Of a stretch of 64,000 nt of DNA, positions 41,302 through 51,158 are shown piece by piece. The stretch's first letter is position 1. Every line of letters starts with the position of its first letter. The DNA is from an uncultured Pelagibacteraceae bacterium (GTDB lineage: Bacteria > Pseudomonadota > Alphaproteobacteria > Pelagibacterales > Pelagibacteraceae). The notes below the pieces were generated by a model. It saw only the letters and a list, made by a program, of their open reading frames with translations, did not search any database and had not been told where the DNA came from. The translations under genes and the position numbers were made by a program. The stretch spans positions 16,454 through 80,453 of the forward strand of contig CABYUV010000004.1 in assembly GCA_902522115.1 (NCBI GenBank), in the 5' to 3' direction.

Positions 41302-42921
41302 ATGTATAGAGAATCGATGGAATATGATGTTGTAATCATTGGTGGAGGACCATCAGGATTATCAACTGCAATAAAGTTAAAACAATTAGATCCAAATCTA
41401 AATGTTTGTTTATTAGAAAAAGCATCGGAGATTGGAGCTCATATTTTAAGTGGAAATGTATTTGAAACGCGTGCTCTAGATGAATTACTACCAAATTGGA
41501 GAGAATTAAATTCTCCAATCAAAACAAAAGTAACTAAAGAAAAATTTTTATTTTTAGGAAAAACCAAATCTTTAAGTTGGCCAACTTGGCTCCTACCTGC
41601 GGTGCAACAAAATCATAAAAATTATATTATTAGTCTTGCAAATTTATGTAGATGGCTTGCTGAACAAGCTGAAAATTTAGGTGTAGAAATCTTTCCAGGA
41701 TTTCCAGCAAGTGAAATTTTATATAACGAAGATGGATCTGTTAAAGGTGTTGCAACTCAAGATATGGGTATAGATAAAGATGGTAATAAAAAAGATAGTT
41801 TTGAACCAGGTATTGAGCTTTTAGGTAAAGTAACTGTTTTTGCCGAAGGGTGCAGAGGTCATTTAGGAAAACAATTGATTGAAAAATTTGAATTAAATAA
41901 AGGTAAAAATCCTCAACAATATGGAATTGGTTTTAAAGAAATATGGGAAATAGAGGATAAAAATCACGAAGAAGGGTTAGTTATGCATACAGCTGGATGG
42001 CCATTAGATAACAATACATATGGTGGTAGTTTTATGTATCATGCAGAAAATAAACAAGTTTTTCTGGGTTATGTAATTGGTCTAGATTACAAAAATCCAC
42101 ATTTATCACCTTATGATGAATTTCAGAGGTTTAAAACACATCCAGCAATAAAAAAAATTATAGAAGGTGGAAAAAGAATTTCTTACGGTGCAAGGGCTTT
42201 AATTGAAGGTGGATTTCAAAGTTTGCCAAAAATGTTTATGCCCGGAGCTTTGTTAGTTGGTTGTGATGCTGGAACTTTAAATATGCCAAAAATTAAAGGT
42301 TCTCATACAGCGATGAAAAGTGGGATTATTGCAGCCGAAACTATTAATGAGTACTTAAAAGAAAACAAAGATTTATCTATTTATGAGGATAAATTTAAAA
42401 ATAGTTGGTTACATAAAGAGCTTTATGAAGCTCGGAATGTGAAACCTAGTTTTAGCTGGGGATTAATTTTAGGAATAATTTTCACAGGTATAGATCAAAT
42501 TTTATTTAGAGGAAAACTTCCTTTTACTCTTAAACATAAACATGCTGATCATGAAACATTAAAACCTGCAAACCAAATGCCCAAAATAGATTATCCAAAA
42601 TATGACAATGTAATTACTTTTGACAAAACAAGTTCAGTGTATTTAACAGGAACTAATCATGCAGACAATCAGCCGGTTCATTTAAAACTTAAAGATCCTG
42701 ATTTACCAATAAATTATACTTTAGAAAAATTTGATGAACCTGCTCAAAGATATTGTCCTGCAGGTGTGTATGAAGTTCAAAAAGAAAATGATGTAAATAA
42801 ATTTGTTATCAATTCTCAAAATTGTATTCATTGTAAAACTTGTGATATTAAAGAACCTTCTCAAAATATAACTTGGGTTACACCAGAAGGAAGTGGTGGT
42901 CCAAGATATGGAAACATGTAA
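41302..42921 (+). CDS. Electron transfer flavoprotein-ubiquinone oxidoreductase
   Basis: FAD motif VVIIGGGPSGLSTAIKL and C-terminal 4Fe-4S CIHCKTCDIKEPSQNITWVTPEGSGGPRY. Confidence 0.97.
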   Translation: MYRESMEYDVVIIGGGPSGLSTAIKLKQLDPNLNVCLLEKASEIGAHILSGNVFETRALDELLPNWRELNSPIKTKVTKEKFLFLGKTKSLSWPTWLLPAVQQNHKNYIISLANLCRWLAEQAENLGVEIFPGFPASEILYNEDGSVKGVATQDMGIDKDGNKKDSFEPGIELLGKVTVFAEGCRGHLGKQLIEKFELNKGKNPQQYGIGFKEIWEIEDKNHEEGLVMHTAGWPLDNNTYGGSFMYHAENKQVFLGYVIGLDYKNPHLSPYDEFQRFKTHPAIKKIIEGGKRISYGARALIEGGFQSLPKMFMPGALLVGCDAGTLNMPKIKGSHTAMKSGIIAAETINEYLKENKDLSIYEDKFKNSWLHKELYEARNVKPSFSWGLILGIIFTGIDQILFRGKLPFTLKHKHADHETLKPANQMPKIDYPKYDNVITFDKTSSVYLTGTNHADNQPVHLKLKDPDLPINYTLEKFDEPAQRYCPAGVYEVQKENDVNKFVINSQNCIHCKTCDIKEPSQNITWVTPEGSGGPRYGNM

Positions 42922-43296
42922 TTAAGATAAATCTATTGCAAACTTTTTTAAAGTTTCAATAGGTACATATTTAAGAGTATTTTCGTGAGTTCTTTTCAAA
43001 AATATTGGACATCCTTTACCGGCTTCAACCGCTCTTGCATACCAACTAGCACACAAACACCATCCATCTCCATCTTTTAAACCTGGAAACCCAAATTCAG
43101 GATGTGGAGTAATTAAATCGTTACCTGCTTCTTTCATCCACTCTAAGCATTCGGTAGTAACTTTAGCACAAACTGTATGAAGTCCATGATCATTCTCGTC
43201 AGTATTACAACAACCATCGCGAAACCATCCCGTTAAAGGATCATTTGAACATTCTTCCAAGTCCTCACCCAAGACATTTTTTTGTTTTTCACTCAT
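42922..43296 (-). CDS. DUF2237 family protein
   Basis: TGWFRDGCCNT, HTVCAKVT, GDGWCLCASWY. Confidence 0.85.
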   Translation of the reverse strand: MSEKQKNVLGEDLEECSNDPLTGWFRDGCCNTDENDHGLHTVCAKVTTECLEWMKEAGNDLITPHPEFGFPGLKDGDGWCLCASWYARAVEAGKGCPIFLKRTHENTLKYVPIETLKKFAIDLS

Positions 43297-43764
43297 TTAA
43301 ATTTTTGTTGGATTTGGTTGTCCTTTATAAACTTCTTCTGGATCAAATTTTTTTTCTTTTTCAAGAAATTTCATTTCAACTTTTCTTCCATTATCAATTG
43401 GCCCCATTGGAATTGATCTGTAAAAACATGATCTATATCCTACATGACAGCTAGCCCCATCACCTATATCAACTGTTAACCAAATAGAGTCCTGGTCATC
43501 ATCAATTCTAATTTCAGTAACCTTTTGGGTAAATCCACTTGTTTTACCTTTATGCCAAATAGCTTTTCTAGATCTGCTATAATAATGTGCTTCTTTAGTT
43601 TCAATTGTTCTTTTCAGAGCTTCAACATTCATGTATCCGTGCATTAAAATATCTTTTGTTTTTGAGCACATGGTAATCACAGGAATCAATCCATCATTAT
43701 CAAACTTAGGTGAAAGAAGATTTCCTTCCTCAATATCATAGATATTTTCTCTTTTTTTGAACAT
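43297..43764 (-). CDS. hisI: Phosphoribosyl-AMP cyclohydrolase
   Basis: MHGYMNVEALKRTIETKEAHYYSRSRKAIWHKG, SCHVGYRSCFYR. Confidence 0.95.
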   Translation of the reverse strand: MFKKRENIYDIEEGNLLSPKFDNDGLIPVITMCSKTKDILMHGYMNVEALKRTIETKEAHYYSRSRKAIWHKGKTSGFTQKVTEIRIDDDQDSIWLTVDIGDGASCHVGYRSCFYRSIPMGPIDNGRKVEMKFLEKEKKFDPEEVYKGQPNPTKI

Positions 43765-43841
43765 ACGGGGTGATTATTTAGCACATATCTAAATATATTA
43801 AATATTTTTAAATTGAGGTATTTACTGTATAAAAAGTCGCT

Positions 43842-44462
43842 ATGAAATTAGTAAAAGACACAGACAACAATAATTTAGAGACAAAAAAGATTTCTGATAA
43901 AGAAGCAGAGGAAGCTATCAGAACAATTTTGTCATGGATGGGAGAAGATCCAAAAAGAGAGGGACTGTTGGAAACACCCAAAAGAGTTATAAAAGCATTT
44001 AAAGAATATTTTCAAGGTTATAATGAGGACGCAAAAAAAGTATTAGATAAAACTTTTGGTGATGTAGAAGGTTATAGCGATATGGTGGTTCAAAAAAATA
44101 TTTCAGTGCAAAGTCATTGTGAGCATCATATGGCTCCAATTATTGGAAAAGCACATGTTGCTTATATACCAAATGAGAGAGTTGTGGGATTGAGTAAAAT
44201 TGCAAGAGTAGTTGAAATATTTTCAAAAAGATTACAAACACAAGAGAGATTAACAGTTCAGATAGCAAACAGCTTAATGGAAGCGTTAGATGCAAAAGGC
44301 GTAGCTGTTACAATAGATTCAACTCATCAGTGTATGACTATGAGGGGTATAAAAAAAGAACAAGCAACAACTGTAACTAATTTTTACTTAGGTCAATTCA
44401 AAGAAGATTTGAGTTATCAAAATAGATATTTACGATTTATCAGCACTGAGTTAAAAGACTAG
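43842..44462 (+). CDS. folE: GTP cyclohydrolase I
   Basis: SQSHCEHHMAPIIGKAHVAYIPN-type motif, KIARVVEIFSKRLQTQERLT, HQCMTMRGI. Confidence 0.97.
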   Translation: MKLVKDTDNNNLETKKISDKEAEEAIRTILSWMGEDPKREGLLETPKRVIKAFKEYFQGYNEDAKKVLDKTFGDVEGYSDMVVQKNISVQSHCEHHMAPIIGKAHVAYIPNERVVGLSKIARVVEIFSKRLQTQERLTVQIANSLMEALDAKGVAVTIDSTHQCMTMRGIKKEQATTVTNFYLGQFKEDLSYQNRYLRFISTELKD

Positions 44463-44463
44463 T

Positions 44464-45465
44464 GTGTCTGATCAATTCAAAGCACTGATTTTAAATCAAG
44501 AAGGTGAAAACTTCTCACGTGAAGTTAAATCAATTGATAAAAGTTTTTTAAAGCATGGAGATGTAATTGTAAAAGTCGATTATTCTGACCTTAATTTTAA
44601 AGATGGAATGATTTTAAAAAATGGTGGACGATTAGTTAAAGAATTTCCACATATTCCAGGGATAGATTTTTCAGGAAAAGTAATTGAAAGTGAAAATTCA
44701 AAATTTAAAGAAGGAGATGAGGTAATTTTAACTGGATTTAGAGTTGGAGAAATATTTTTTGGAGGATATTCACAAATTGCAAAAGTAAATGCAGATTTTT
44801 TAGTTAAAAAACCTGATAGCTTAACAAGTAAACAAGCTATGATTTTAGGTACAGCAGGTTTTACTTCGTTAATGAGTGCTTTCGCAATTCAAGCGAGGGA
44901 AAGTATTTTATTGGGAGAAAAAATAAATGATGTTTTGGTAACAGGTGCAACAGGAGGAGTTGGAAGTGTAGCAATTATGGCTTTAACTAAAATGGGATAC
45001 AACGTTTCTGCTGTAACTGGTAAAGACTCAAAATCAGATTATTTAAAATCATTGGGTGCGAAAAACGTTATAAATAGGGCTGAATTTGACAAAGATCCAC
45101 GACCAATAGACAAAGGTCTATGGGATGGAGTAGTAGACACAGTTGGTGGAAAAATTTTGGCAAATGCAATTGCTCAAACAAAATCAAATGGGATAATATC
45201 AGTGTGCGGAAATGCAAACAGTAATGAACTTAATACAAATTTATTACCGTTTATGTTGAGAGGTATTAAAGTTTGGGGCATAGACTCTGCTAATTGTAGT
45301 ATAAAAAGAAGAGGTTTCATTTGGGGAGAAGCAAAAAATTTAATTGATTTTGATTTATTGGAAAAATCGGTTTTAACAGTAAGTTTGGAGGAATTGATTG
45401 AGACTTATCCTAAAATTTTAAAAGGTGAAATTTCTGGAAGAGTATTAGTTGATTTAAATAAATAA
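44464..45465 (+). CDS. acuI: Acrylyl-CoA reductase AcuI/YhdH family
   Basis: GTG start; DYSDLNFKDGMIL, FPHIPGIDFSGKV, VLVTGATGGVGSVAIMALTKMGYNVSAVTGK; close to E. coli YhdH. Confidence 0.85.
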   Translation: MSDQFKALILNQEGENFSREVKSIDKSFLKHGDVIVKVDYSDLNFKDGMILKNGGRLVKEFPHIPGIDFSGKVIESENSKFKEGDEVILTGFRVGEIFFGGYSQIAKVNADFLVKKPDSLTSKQAMILGTAGFTSLMSAFAIQARESILLGEKINDVLVTGATGGVGSVAIMALTKMGYNVSAVTGKDSKSDYLKSLGAKNVINRAEFDKDPRPIDKGLWDGVVDTVGGKILANAIAQTKSNGIISVCGNANSNELNTNLLPFMLRGIKVWGIDSANCSIKRRGFIWGEAKNLIDFDLLEKSVLTVSLEELIETYPKILKGEISGRVLVDLNK

Positions 45466-46352
45466 TGGATTGGGATAAATTAAAAATTTTTCATGCTGTA
45501 GCTGAAGCAGGTAGCTTCACAAACGCTACTATTAATTTGAATCTAAGTCAATCTGCTATAAGTAGACAAATTCAATCTTTAGAACAAGATTTAAAAGTTC
45601 AATTATTTGAAAGACATGCAAGAGGATTAACTCTTACAGAGAATGGAGAGTATGTCTTTAAAACAGCTCACGAGGTTATTACAAAACTTAAAGAAGTTGA
45701 AACATCACTGGGTGATCAAAAAAGTAAACCTTCAGGAAAATTAACTATTACGACTGTGAGAAGTTTTGGTACTCACTGGTTAACACCAAGAATTCAAGAA
45801 TTTATGAGGCTAAATCCAGAAATTGAGATTGAGCTTGTTTTCGATGATAAAGAGTTAGATTTAAGCACTCGGCAAGCAGATATTGGAATTTTCATGAGAA
45901 GACCAAAACAACTTAATTATATTCAAAAAAAATTAGTGGATATTAAATATTATATTTATGGGTCAAGTAAATACTTGGAAAAAAACGGTATGCCCAAAAC
46001 AGTTAATGATTTAAATAAACACAAATTTATTTCATTTGGAAAAGGAGCACCTTCACCAGTCTACAATCCTGATTGGGCTTTAAAAATTGGAATGCATGAT
46101 GGAAAGAAAAGAAAATCAATTATGAAAGTAAATAGTGTAAGTGGATTACTATATGGCGTTGAGTCTGGTGTAGGATTAGCTGCACTACCAGAATATTTGG
46201 TATCTAATTCTACAAACATAATCAAAGTCCTACCTAAAGTAGAGGGACCAATAACTGAGGCACACTTCGTATACCCTCAATCACTCAAAAATACAGCTAG
46301 GGTCCAAGCTTTCAGAAACTTCCTATTCAGTAAAATAGGCGACTGGAAGTAA
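45465..46352 (+). CDS. LysR-family transcriptional regulator
   Basis: N-terminal HTH AGSFTNATINLNLSQSAISRQIQSLEQDLKVQLFERH. Confidence 0.95.
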   Translation: MDWDKLKIFHAVAEAGSFTNATINLNLSQSAISRQIQSLEQDLKVQLFERHARGLTLTENGEYVFKTAHEVITKLKEVETSLGDQKSKPSGKLTITTVRSFGTHWLTPRIQEFMRLNPEIEIELVFDDKELDLSTRQADIGIFMRRPKQLNYIQKKLVDIKYYIYGSSKYLEKNGMPKTVNDLNKHKFISFGKGAPSPVYNPDWALKIGMHDGKKRKSIMKVNSVSGLLYGVESGVGLAALPEYLVSNSTNIIKVLPKVEGPITEAHFVYPQSLKNTARVQAFRNFLFSKIGDWK

Positions 46353-46402
46353 GAATTTAGCAAAAACATATCCAAATAATACTTGTAAATTGCGACATTA
46401 TA

Positions 46403-46439
46403 TGCGATTGATAATCATTCGCATTGAGAATAATTCTCA
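46403..46439 (+). promoter_or_regulatory. Two adjacent Fur-box-like palindromes
   Basis: TGATAATCATTCGCA (46409-46423) and TGAGAATAATTCTCA (46425-46439), each near the 7-1-7 Fur pattern TGATAATnATTATCA, upstream of the iron-binding-protein gene. Confidence 0.75.
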
Positions 46440-46473
46440 TTCGCAAACAATTTAGGGTAAAGATAAGGACAAA

Positions 46474-47502
46474 ATGAAAAAAGTAACACTTTTGGCATTA
46501 TTTGCATCTTTAATAGTTTCATCTTTTGTAACTGCTAATGAGGTAAATATTTTCAATGCCAGACACTATAAAGCTGATAACGAACTTTATAGCAAATTTA
46601 CTGAAAAAACTGGAATTAAAGTAAATTTAATAAACGGAAAAGCTGGTGCATTAGAAAAAAGAATTATCGAGGAGGGTGCTGACTCTTTAGCAGATCTTTA
46701 TATTACTGCTGACGCAGGTAGATGTGGAGCATTTAAGGCTAAAGGAATGACACAAAGTGGTCTAGTGTCTCCAACAATTAAATCATCAGTCCCAAAAAGT
46801 TTTAGAACTACACACTGGGTTGGAGTAGCTAAAAGAGCTAGAATAATTTATTACTCACCAGAGAGAGTAACTGGAGCTGAATTATCAGGACTTACTTACG
46901 AAGGCTTAGCTGATCCAAAATGGAAAGGCAGATTAGTAATTAGAAAATCAAGTAATATTTATAATAAGTCACTTGTAGCTTCATTAATTGAAAATAATGG
47001 CAAGAAGGCCGCTGCAGAATGGTCTAAAGGAGTGGTTGCAAATATGGCAAGAACACCAAAAGGAAATGATAGAGCCCAAATTATGGCAGTTGCAGCCGGA
47101 GAAGCTGATATCGCTGTAGCAAATACTTATTACTTAGCACTTATGTTATCTGGCAACAAAGGAGCAGAACAACAAGCTGCTGCAAAAAAAGTCAAAGCAT
47201 TTTTTCCTAATCAAAATGACAGAGGAACACACATGAATATTAGTTGTGCAGCTTTAGTTAAAGGAGCACCTAATAAAGCAAATGCAATTGCACTTGTAGA
47301 CTTCTTGTTATCACCAGAAGCTCAGGAACATTTTACAAACAATACTTTTGAGTTTCCAATGATAGCGGGTGTATCTCCAAATCCATTAGTAGTAAATAAT
47401 TTAGGATTAGATTTTAAACAGGATCTAACAACCAAAGTTTCAAGCTATGGAAAAAATCAAGCTGCTGCATTAGAAGTAATGACAGCTGCTGGATGGAAGT
47501 AA
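46474..47502 (+). CDS. Fe(III) ABC transporter substrate-binding protein (FbpA/FutA/IdiA family)
   Basis: Signal peptide; VNIFNARHYKADNELYSKFTEKTGIKVNLI; DLYITADAGRCG; downstream permease and ATPase. Confidence 0.92.
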   Translation: MKKVTLLALFASLIVSSFVTANEVNIFNARHYKADNELYSKFTEKTGIKVNLINGKAGALEKRIIEEGADSLADLYITADAGRCGAFKAKGMTQSGLVSPTIKSSVPKSFRTTHWVGVAKRARIIYYSPERVTGAELSGLTYEGLADPKWKGRLVIRKSSNIYNKSLVASLIENNGKKAAAEWSKGVVANMARTPKGNDRAQIMAVAAGEADIAVANTYYLALMLSGNKGAEQQAAAKKVKAFFPNQNDRGTHMNISCAALVKGAPNKANAIALVDFLLSPEAQEHFTNNTFEFPMIAGVSPNPLVVNNLGLDFKQDLTTKVSSYGKNQAAALEVMTAAGWK

Positions 47503-47509
47503 GGAAACA

Positions 47510-47704
47510 GTGAGAAAAAATTTATTTAATTTTAATTTAGACATTTCTCCAGGCAATAATGGTTCTCCAGAGGGTCAGATAACTTGTGAACCGTGTTGGT
47601 CTGAGTGTGATAAAATTAAAAAAAAAATAAATAATAGAAAATTATCAGAGATCAAAAATAATGATATTGATCATGTCATTAATGTTTTTGGTTTAAAAGA
47701 TTAA
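47510..47704 (+). CDS. Small Cys-motif protein (64 aa)
   Basis: GTG start 7 nt after the binding-protein stop; DISPGNNGSPEGQITCEPCWSECDKIKKK (CxxCxxxC). Confidence 0.6.
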   Translation: MRKNLFNFNLDISPGNNGSPEGQITCEPCWSECDKIKKKINNRKLSEIKNNDIDHVINVFGLKD

Positions 47705-47712
47705 TTTTCAAA

Positions 47713-47763
47713 AAGTGAACATAACTCAATAGTTATTTACCCTACTATTGATTATGTTCACTT
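47713..47763 (+). promoter_or_regulatory. Long intra-operon hairpin
   Basis: AAGTGAACATAACTCAATAGT (47713-47733) versus ACTATTGATTATGTTCACTT (47744-47763): 20 paired bases with one bulge. Confidence 0.8.
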
Positions 47764-47779
47764 GAATAAATGGGTAAAA

Positions 47780-49408
47780 ATGTATTTTAAAAAAATTAAT
47801 TTTTGGTTTTTAAGTTCTTTATTGGTATCAATTTTTGTTGCTATACCAATTATAACTGTATTTACTAGTTTTTTTGAGGATACATCGAATTATTATCAAA
47901 TTCTAAAAGATACTTTTTTGTTTGAATATATTTTTAATTCAATAATTTTGCTTGTTGGTGTCTTAGCTTTAACTTTTTTTATTGGAACTAGTACAGCTTA
48001 TTTAGTTTCTTTTTATAAATTCCCTTTAAGTAATTTTTTTAAATGGGCTCTGATATTATCTTTTGCAGTACCTCCATACATTTATGCGTATTCTTTAACA
48101 GCTTTCTTTGAAAATTATGGAACTTTATATTCGATATTGAAAAATGTATTCGGAGAGGGAAATTACAACCAAAGCATCCCAAAGTTTGATGGTTTAATTG
48201 GTGCTGTACTTTCGTTATCTTTTTCACTATTTGCTTATGTTTATATTCTCTCAAGAGCATCATTCCAGTATCAATCTCAAAATTTAATTGATTTAGGTAG
48301 AAATTTAGGATTTTCTAAAATGAAGTCCTTTTACTCTTTAATATTGCCAGCAGCCAGACCTGCAATTGTTGCAGGTCTTTCTTTGGTAGCAATGGAAACT
48401 TTAGCTGAATTTGGAGCTGTTGATTTCTTTTCTATAAATACCTTAACTACGGGTATTTACAATTCTTGGATCACTTATGATGATTTAGCTTTCTCAAACA
48501 GGATATCTTTTTTTCTGCTTTTATTCATTTTTGCAGTATTCATTTTAGAAAATTTATCTAGAAAAAAGGCAAGGTATCATTCAAATACAAAAGGTGGATT
48601 TAAACAAAAAGAAAAAATTCAACTTTCAGGAGCAAAAGCGTTTTATGCATTTTCAATTTGTTTGGTTGTTTTCTTTTTAAGTTTTTTATTTCCACTAAGT
48701 CAAATGTTATATTGGACTTTAAAGTTTCCAGAAAATCTTTTTGATATACCGGTCATTACCTTAACATTAAATACTCTTTACTTGGTGATATTATCGAGTT
48801 TAGTTTTAATAACCTTTTCTTTAATTTCTAATTATGGAAATAGAGTTTCTAAAAATAAAACCTTAAATGCTTTGTCTACTTTATCTATTTCAGGTTATGC
48901 TATTCCAGGAGTAATCTTAGCCGTAGCTTTTATAACTTTTATTGCTTGGTTTGACGACAACGTGGTTAAAGCACTAGGCTTTTTATCTATTAAAAAAATA
49001 TTCATAGGTTCTATTCTTGGTTTGGTTCTTGTTTATTTTATTAGGTTCTATTCTTTAGCCTTTAATGGAATTAAATCTGGATACGAAAAAATAAATATTT
49101 CAGTTGATGAAAGTTCATACCTACTTGGTTATTCAAAAAAAAAGACTTTCATATATATTCATATACCTTTCTTAAGAAAATCTCTTTTATTTGTTGGAAT
49201 TCTTATTTCTTTAGAAATAATAAGAGAATTACCAATCACCTTGATTTTAAGACCTTTTAATTTCGAAACATTTGCAACTACGGCGTATGTATCTGCTTCG
49301 GAAGACTTGCTAGAAGCTGCTGCTGTACCTTCGTTATTTTTAATTCTTATTGCAAGTTTTTTTATAATGCTTACATCTAAATATATTCTGAGGGATAATG
49401 AGCAATAG
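47780..49408 (+). CDS. Fe(III) ABC transporter permease (FbpB-like)
   Basis: Multi-TM protein with duplicated EAA-like loops (NLGFSKMKSFYSLILPAARPAIVAGL); ATG at 47780 preferred over the TTG at 47762, which lies in the hairpin. Confidence 0.88.
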   Translation: MYFKKINFWFLSSLLVSIFVAIPIITVFTSFFEDTSNYYQILKDTFLFEYIFNSIILLVGVLALTFFIGTSTAYLVSFYKFPLSNFFKWALILSFAVPPYIYAYSLTAFFENYGTLYSILKNVFGEGNYNQSIPKFDGLIGAVLSLSFSLFAYVYILSRASFQYQSQNLIDLGRNLGFSKMKSFYSLILPAARPAIVAGLSLVAMETLAEFGAVDFFSINTLTTGIYNSWITYDDLAFSNRISFFLLLFIFAVFILENLSRKKARYHSNTKGGFKQKEKIQLSGAKAFYAFSICLVVFFLSFLFPLSQMLYWTLKFPENLFDIPVITLTLNTLYLVILSSLVLITFSLISNYGNRVSKNKTLNALSTLSISGYAIPGVILAVAFITFIAWFDDNVVKALGFLSIKKIFIGSILGLVLVYFIRFYSLAFNGIKSGYEKINISVDESSYLLGYSKKKTFIYIHIPFLRKSLLFVGILISLEIIRELPITLILRPFNFETFATTAYVSASEDLLEAAAVPSLFLILIASFFIMLTSKYILRDNEQ

Positions 49409-50459
49409 CTATTTAGAAATTAAAAATGTTGATTTCACGATAAGTGGAAAGACCAAAGTAAAGAATGCATCCTTTGTAATTGAAAATGAGGGAGACACTT
49501 TGTGTATTTTAGGTCCATCAGGAATTGGTAAGACGACAATACTAAGAACTATCGCTGGGTTAGAAAAAATTGACAAAGGCTCAATTAAACTAAACGGTAA
49601 ACTGTTGTCTTCTAAAGATCAAAATGTAGAACCTGAGGATAGAAATATATCCCTAGCTTTTCAGGATAATAGTTTGTTTCCACATTATACAGTTGAAAAA
49701 AATATTTTATTAGGCGCTGAAAGAAATAAGGGAAAAAGGAAAAAAAAACTTAGCTTTAAGGAGATAGTGGATTTTCTTCATATTGAACAAATTTTGACAA
49801 AATATCCACATGAAATTAGTGCGGGGGAAGCACAGAGAGCTTCACTTGCTAGATCACTTTTAACACAACCTGATCTTTTACTTTTAGATGAGCCATTATC
49901 AAATGTTGATCAAAGTTTTAAAGAGGAGATACAAGTAAGATTAAAAAAAATATTAAGTAAATTAAAAATTACAACAATAATAGTAACCCACGACTCATAC
50001 GAGGCTTTTTACCTTGGGCATAAATGTGCAATTATATTAGATGGTCAAATTAAACAGTTTGACGATCCTTATAATGTTTATCATTTTCCAAACTCGGTAG
50101 AAGTAGTTAATTTTTTAAATAGAGGTATTTTAATTCCTGCAAAAGTGACAGGAGAAAATTCATTAGAAAACGATGACCTTGGAACAATTAAAGGTAATTT
50201 TATTAAACATTATCCAAAAGGATCAAGTGTACAATTGTTGTTACAGCCAGAAGACCTTGAGCATGATGATAAAAGCAATCTAAAGCTAGAAGTTGTAGAT
50301 CGGAAATTTAGAGGGACAAACTTTATTTATACTTTAAAAACAAGTAGCAATTTATTAATACCAGTTTTTGTTCACTCTCATCACGAACATCAACATGAAG
50401 CTGACGAAAAGTTTGGAATTAAGAGACCGATTAATATTGATCACATAGTTTGTTTTTAA
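49398..50459 (+). CDS. Fe(III) ABC transporter ATP-binding protein (FbpC-like)
   Basis: Walker A LGPSGIGKTT, signature ISAGEAQRASLARSL, Walker B LLLLDEP. Confidence 0.92.
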   Translation: MSNSYLEIKNVDFTISGKTKVKNASFVIENEGDTLCILGPSGIGKTTILRTIAGLEKIDKGSIKLNGKLLSSKDQNVEPEDRNISLAFQDNSLFPHYTVEKNILLGAERNKGKRKKKLSFKEIVDFLHIEQILTKYPHEISAGEAQRASLARSLLTQPDLLLLDEPLSNVDQSFKEEIQVRLKKILSKLKITTIIVTHDSYEAFYLGHKCAIILDGQIKQFDDPYNVYHFPNSVEVVNFLNRGILIPAKVTGENSLENDDLGTIKGNFIKHYPKGSSVQLLLQPEDLEHDDKSNLKLEVVDRKFRGTNFIYTLKTSSNLLIPVFVHSHHEHQHEADEKFGIKRPINIDHIVCF

Positions 50460-50471
50460 TAAAACAACCAA

Positions 50472-51158
50472 ATGCTTACCAAAAAACAATTGTTCAAAAG
50501 AGGCATGTTGGATATTTCTCCACATATGCTCTCTGTTATTCCATTTGGGATAATTTGTGGAGCAATTGGAGTTGAGCTTGGTTTTAATCCATATTTAGTC
50601 TACGCAATGTCTTTCATTATTTTTGGAGGTGCGTCGCAAATAGTTTTTTTACAGTTATTATCAGGAGGTGCGTCTAGTTTAGTAGCTGTTACCTCTGTTG
50701 GAATTATAAATTCTCGACATTTATTATATGGAGCAGTTTTATCTGAATATTTAGAGAAATTATCTTTTATTAAAAAATTATTAATTTCATATGTTGTAGT
50801 AGATCAAGGTTTTGCTGAGTCGAATAAATTTTTTAAAAAACATAGAACTGAAGAATATTTGCACTATCATTTAATTGGTACAGGTTGTACAATGTGGGTT
50901 TGTTGGCAGACTGCAACCCTTTCAGGAATAATTTTAGGCTCGTTTGTTCCTGAAGAACTAGGATTGAAATTTGCAATACCTTTAACTTTTATAGCCATTG
51001 TTGTTCAGGATTTAAAAAAATTAGATCATGTAATTGTTATGATTACTTGTGGTTTAAGCTCTCTATTATTTTTTGATGCCCCATTTAAATCTTATATAAT
51101 TATTTCACCAGTAATTGCTTTGTTCGTTGCTGCACTATTATTGAGGTTAAAAAAATGA
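50472..51158 (+). CDS. azlC: AzlC family branched-chain amino acid exporter subunit
   Basis: PFGIICGAIGVELGFNPYLVYAMSFIIFGGASQIVFLQLL. Confidence 0.88.
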   Translation: MLTKKQLFKRGMLDISPHMLSVIPFGIICGAIGVELGFNPYLVYAMSFIIFGGASQIVFLQLLSGGASSLVAVTSVGIINSRHLLYGAVLSEYLEKLSFIKKLLISYVVVDQGFAESNKFFKKHRTEEYLHYHLIGTGCTMWVCWQTATLSGIILGSFVPEELGLKFAIPLTFIAIVVQDLKKLDHVIVMITCGLSSLLFFDAPFKSYIIISPVIALFVAALLLRLKK

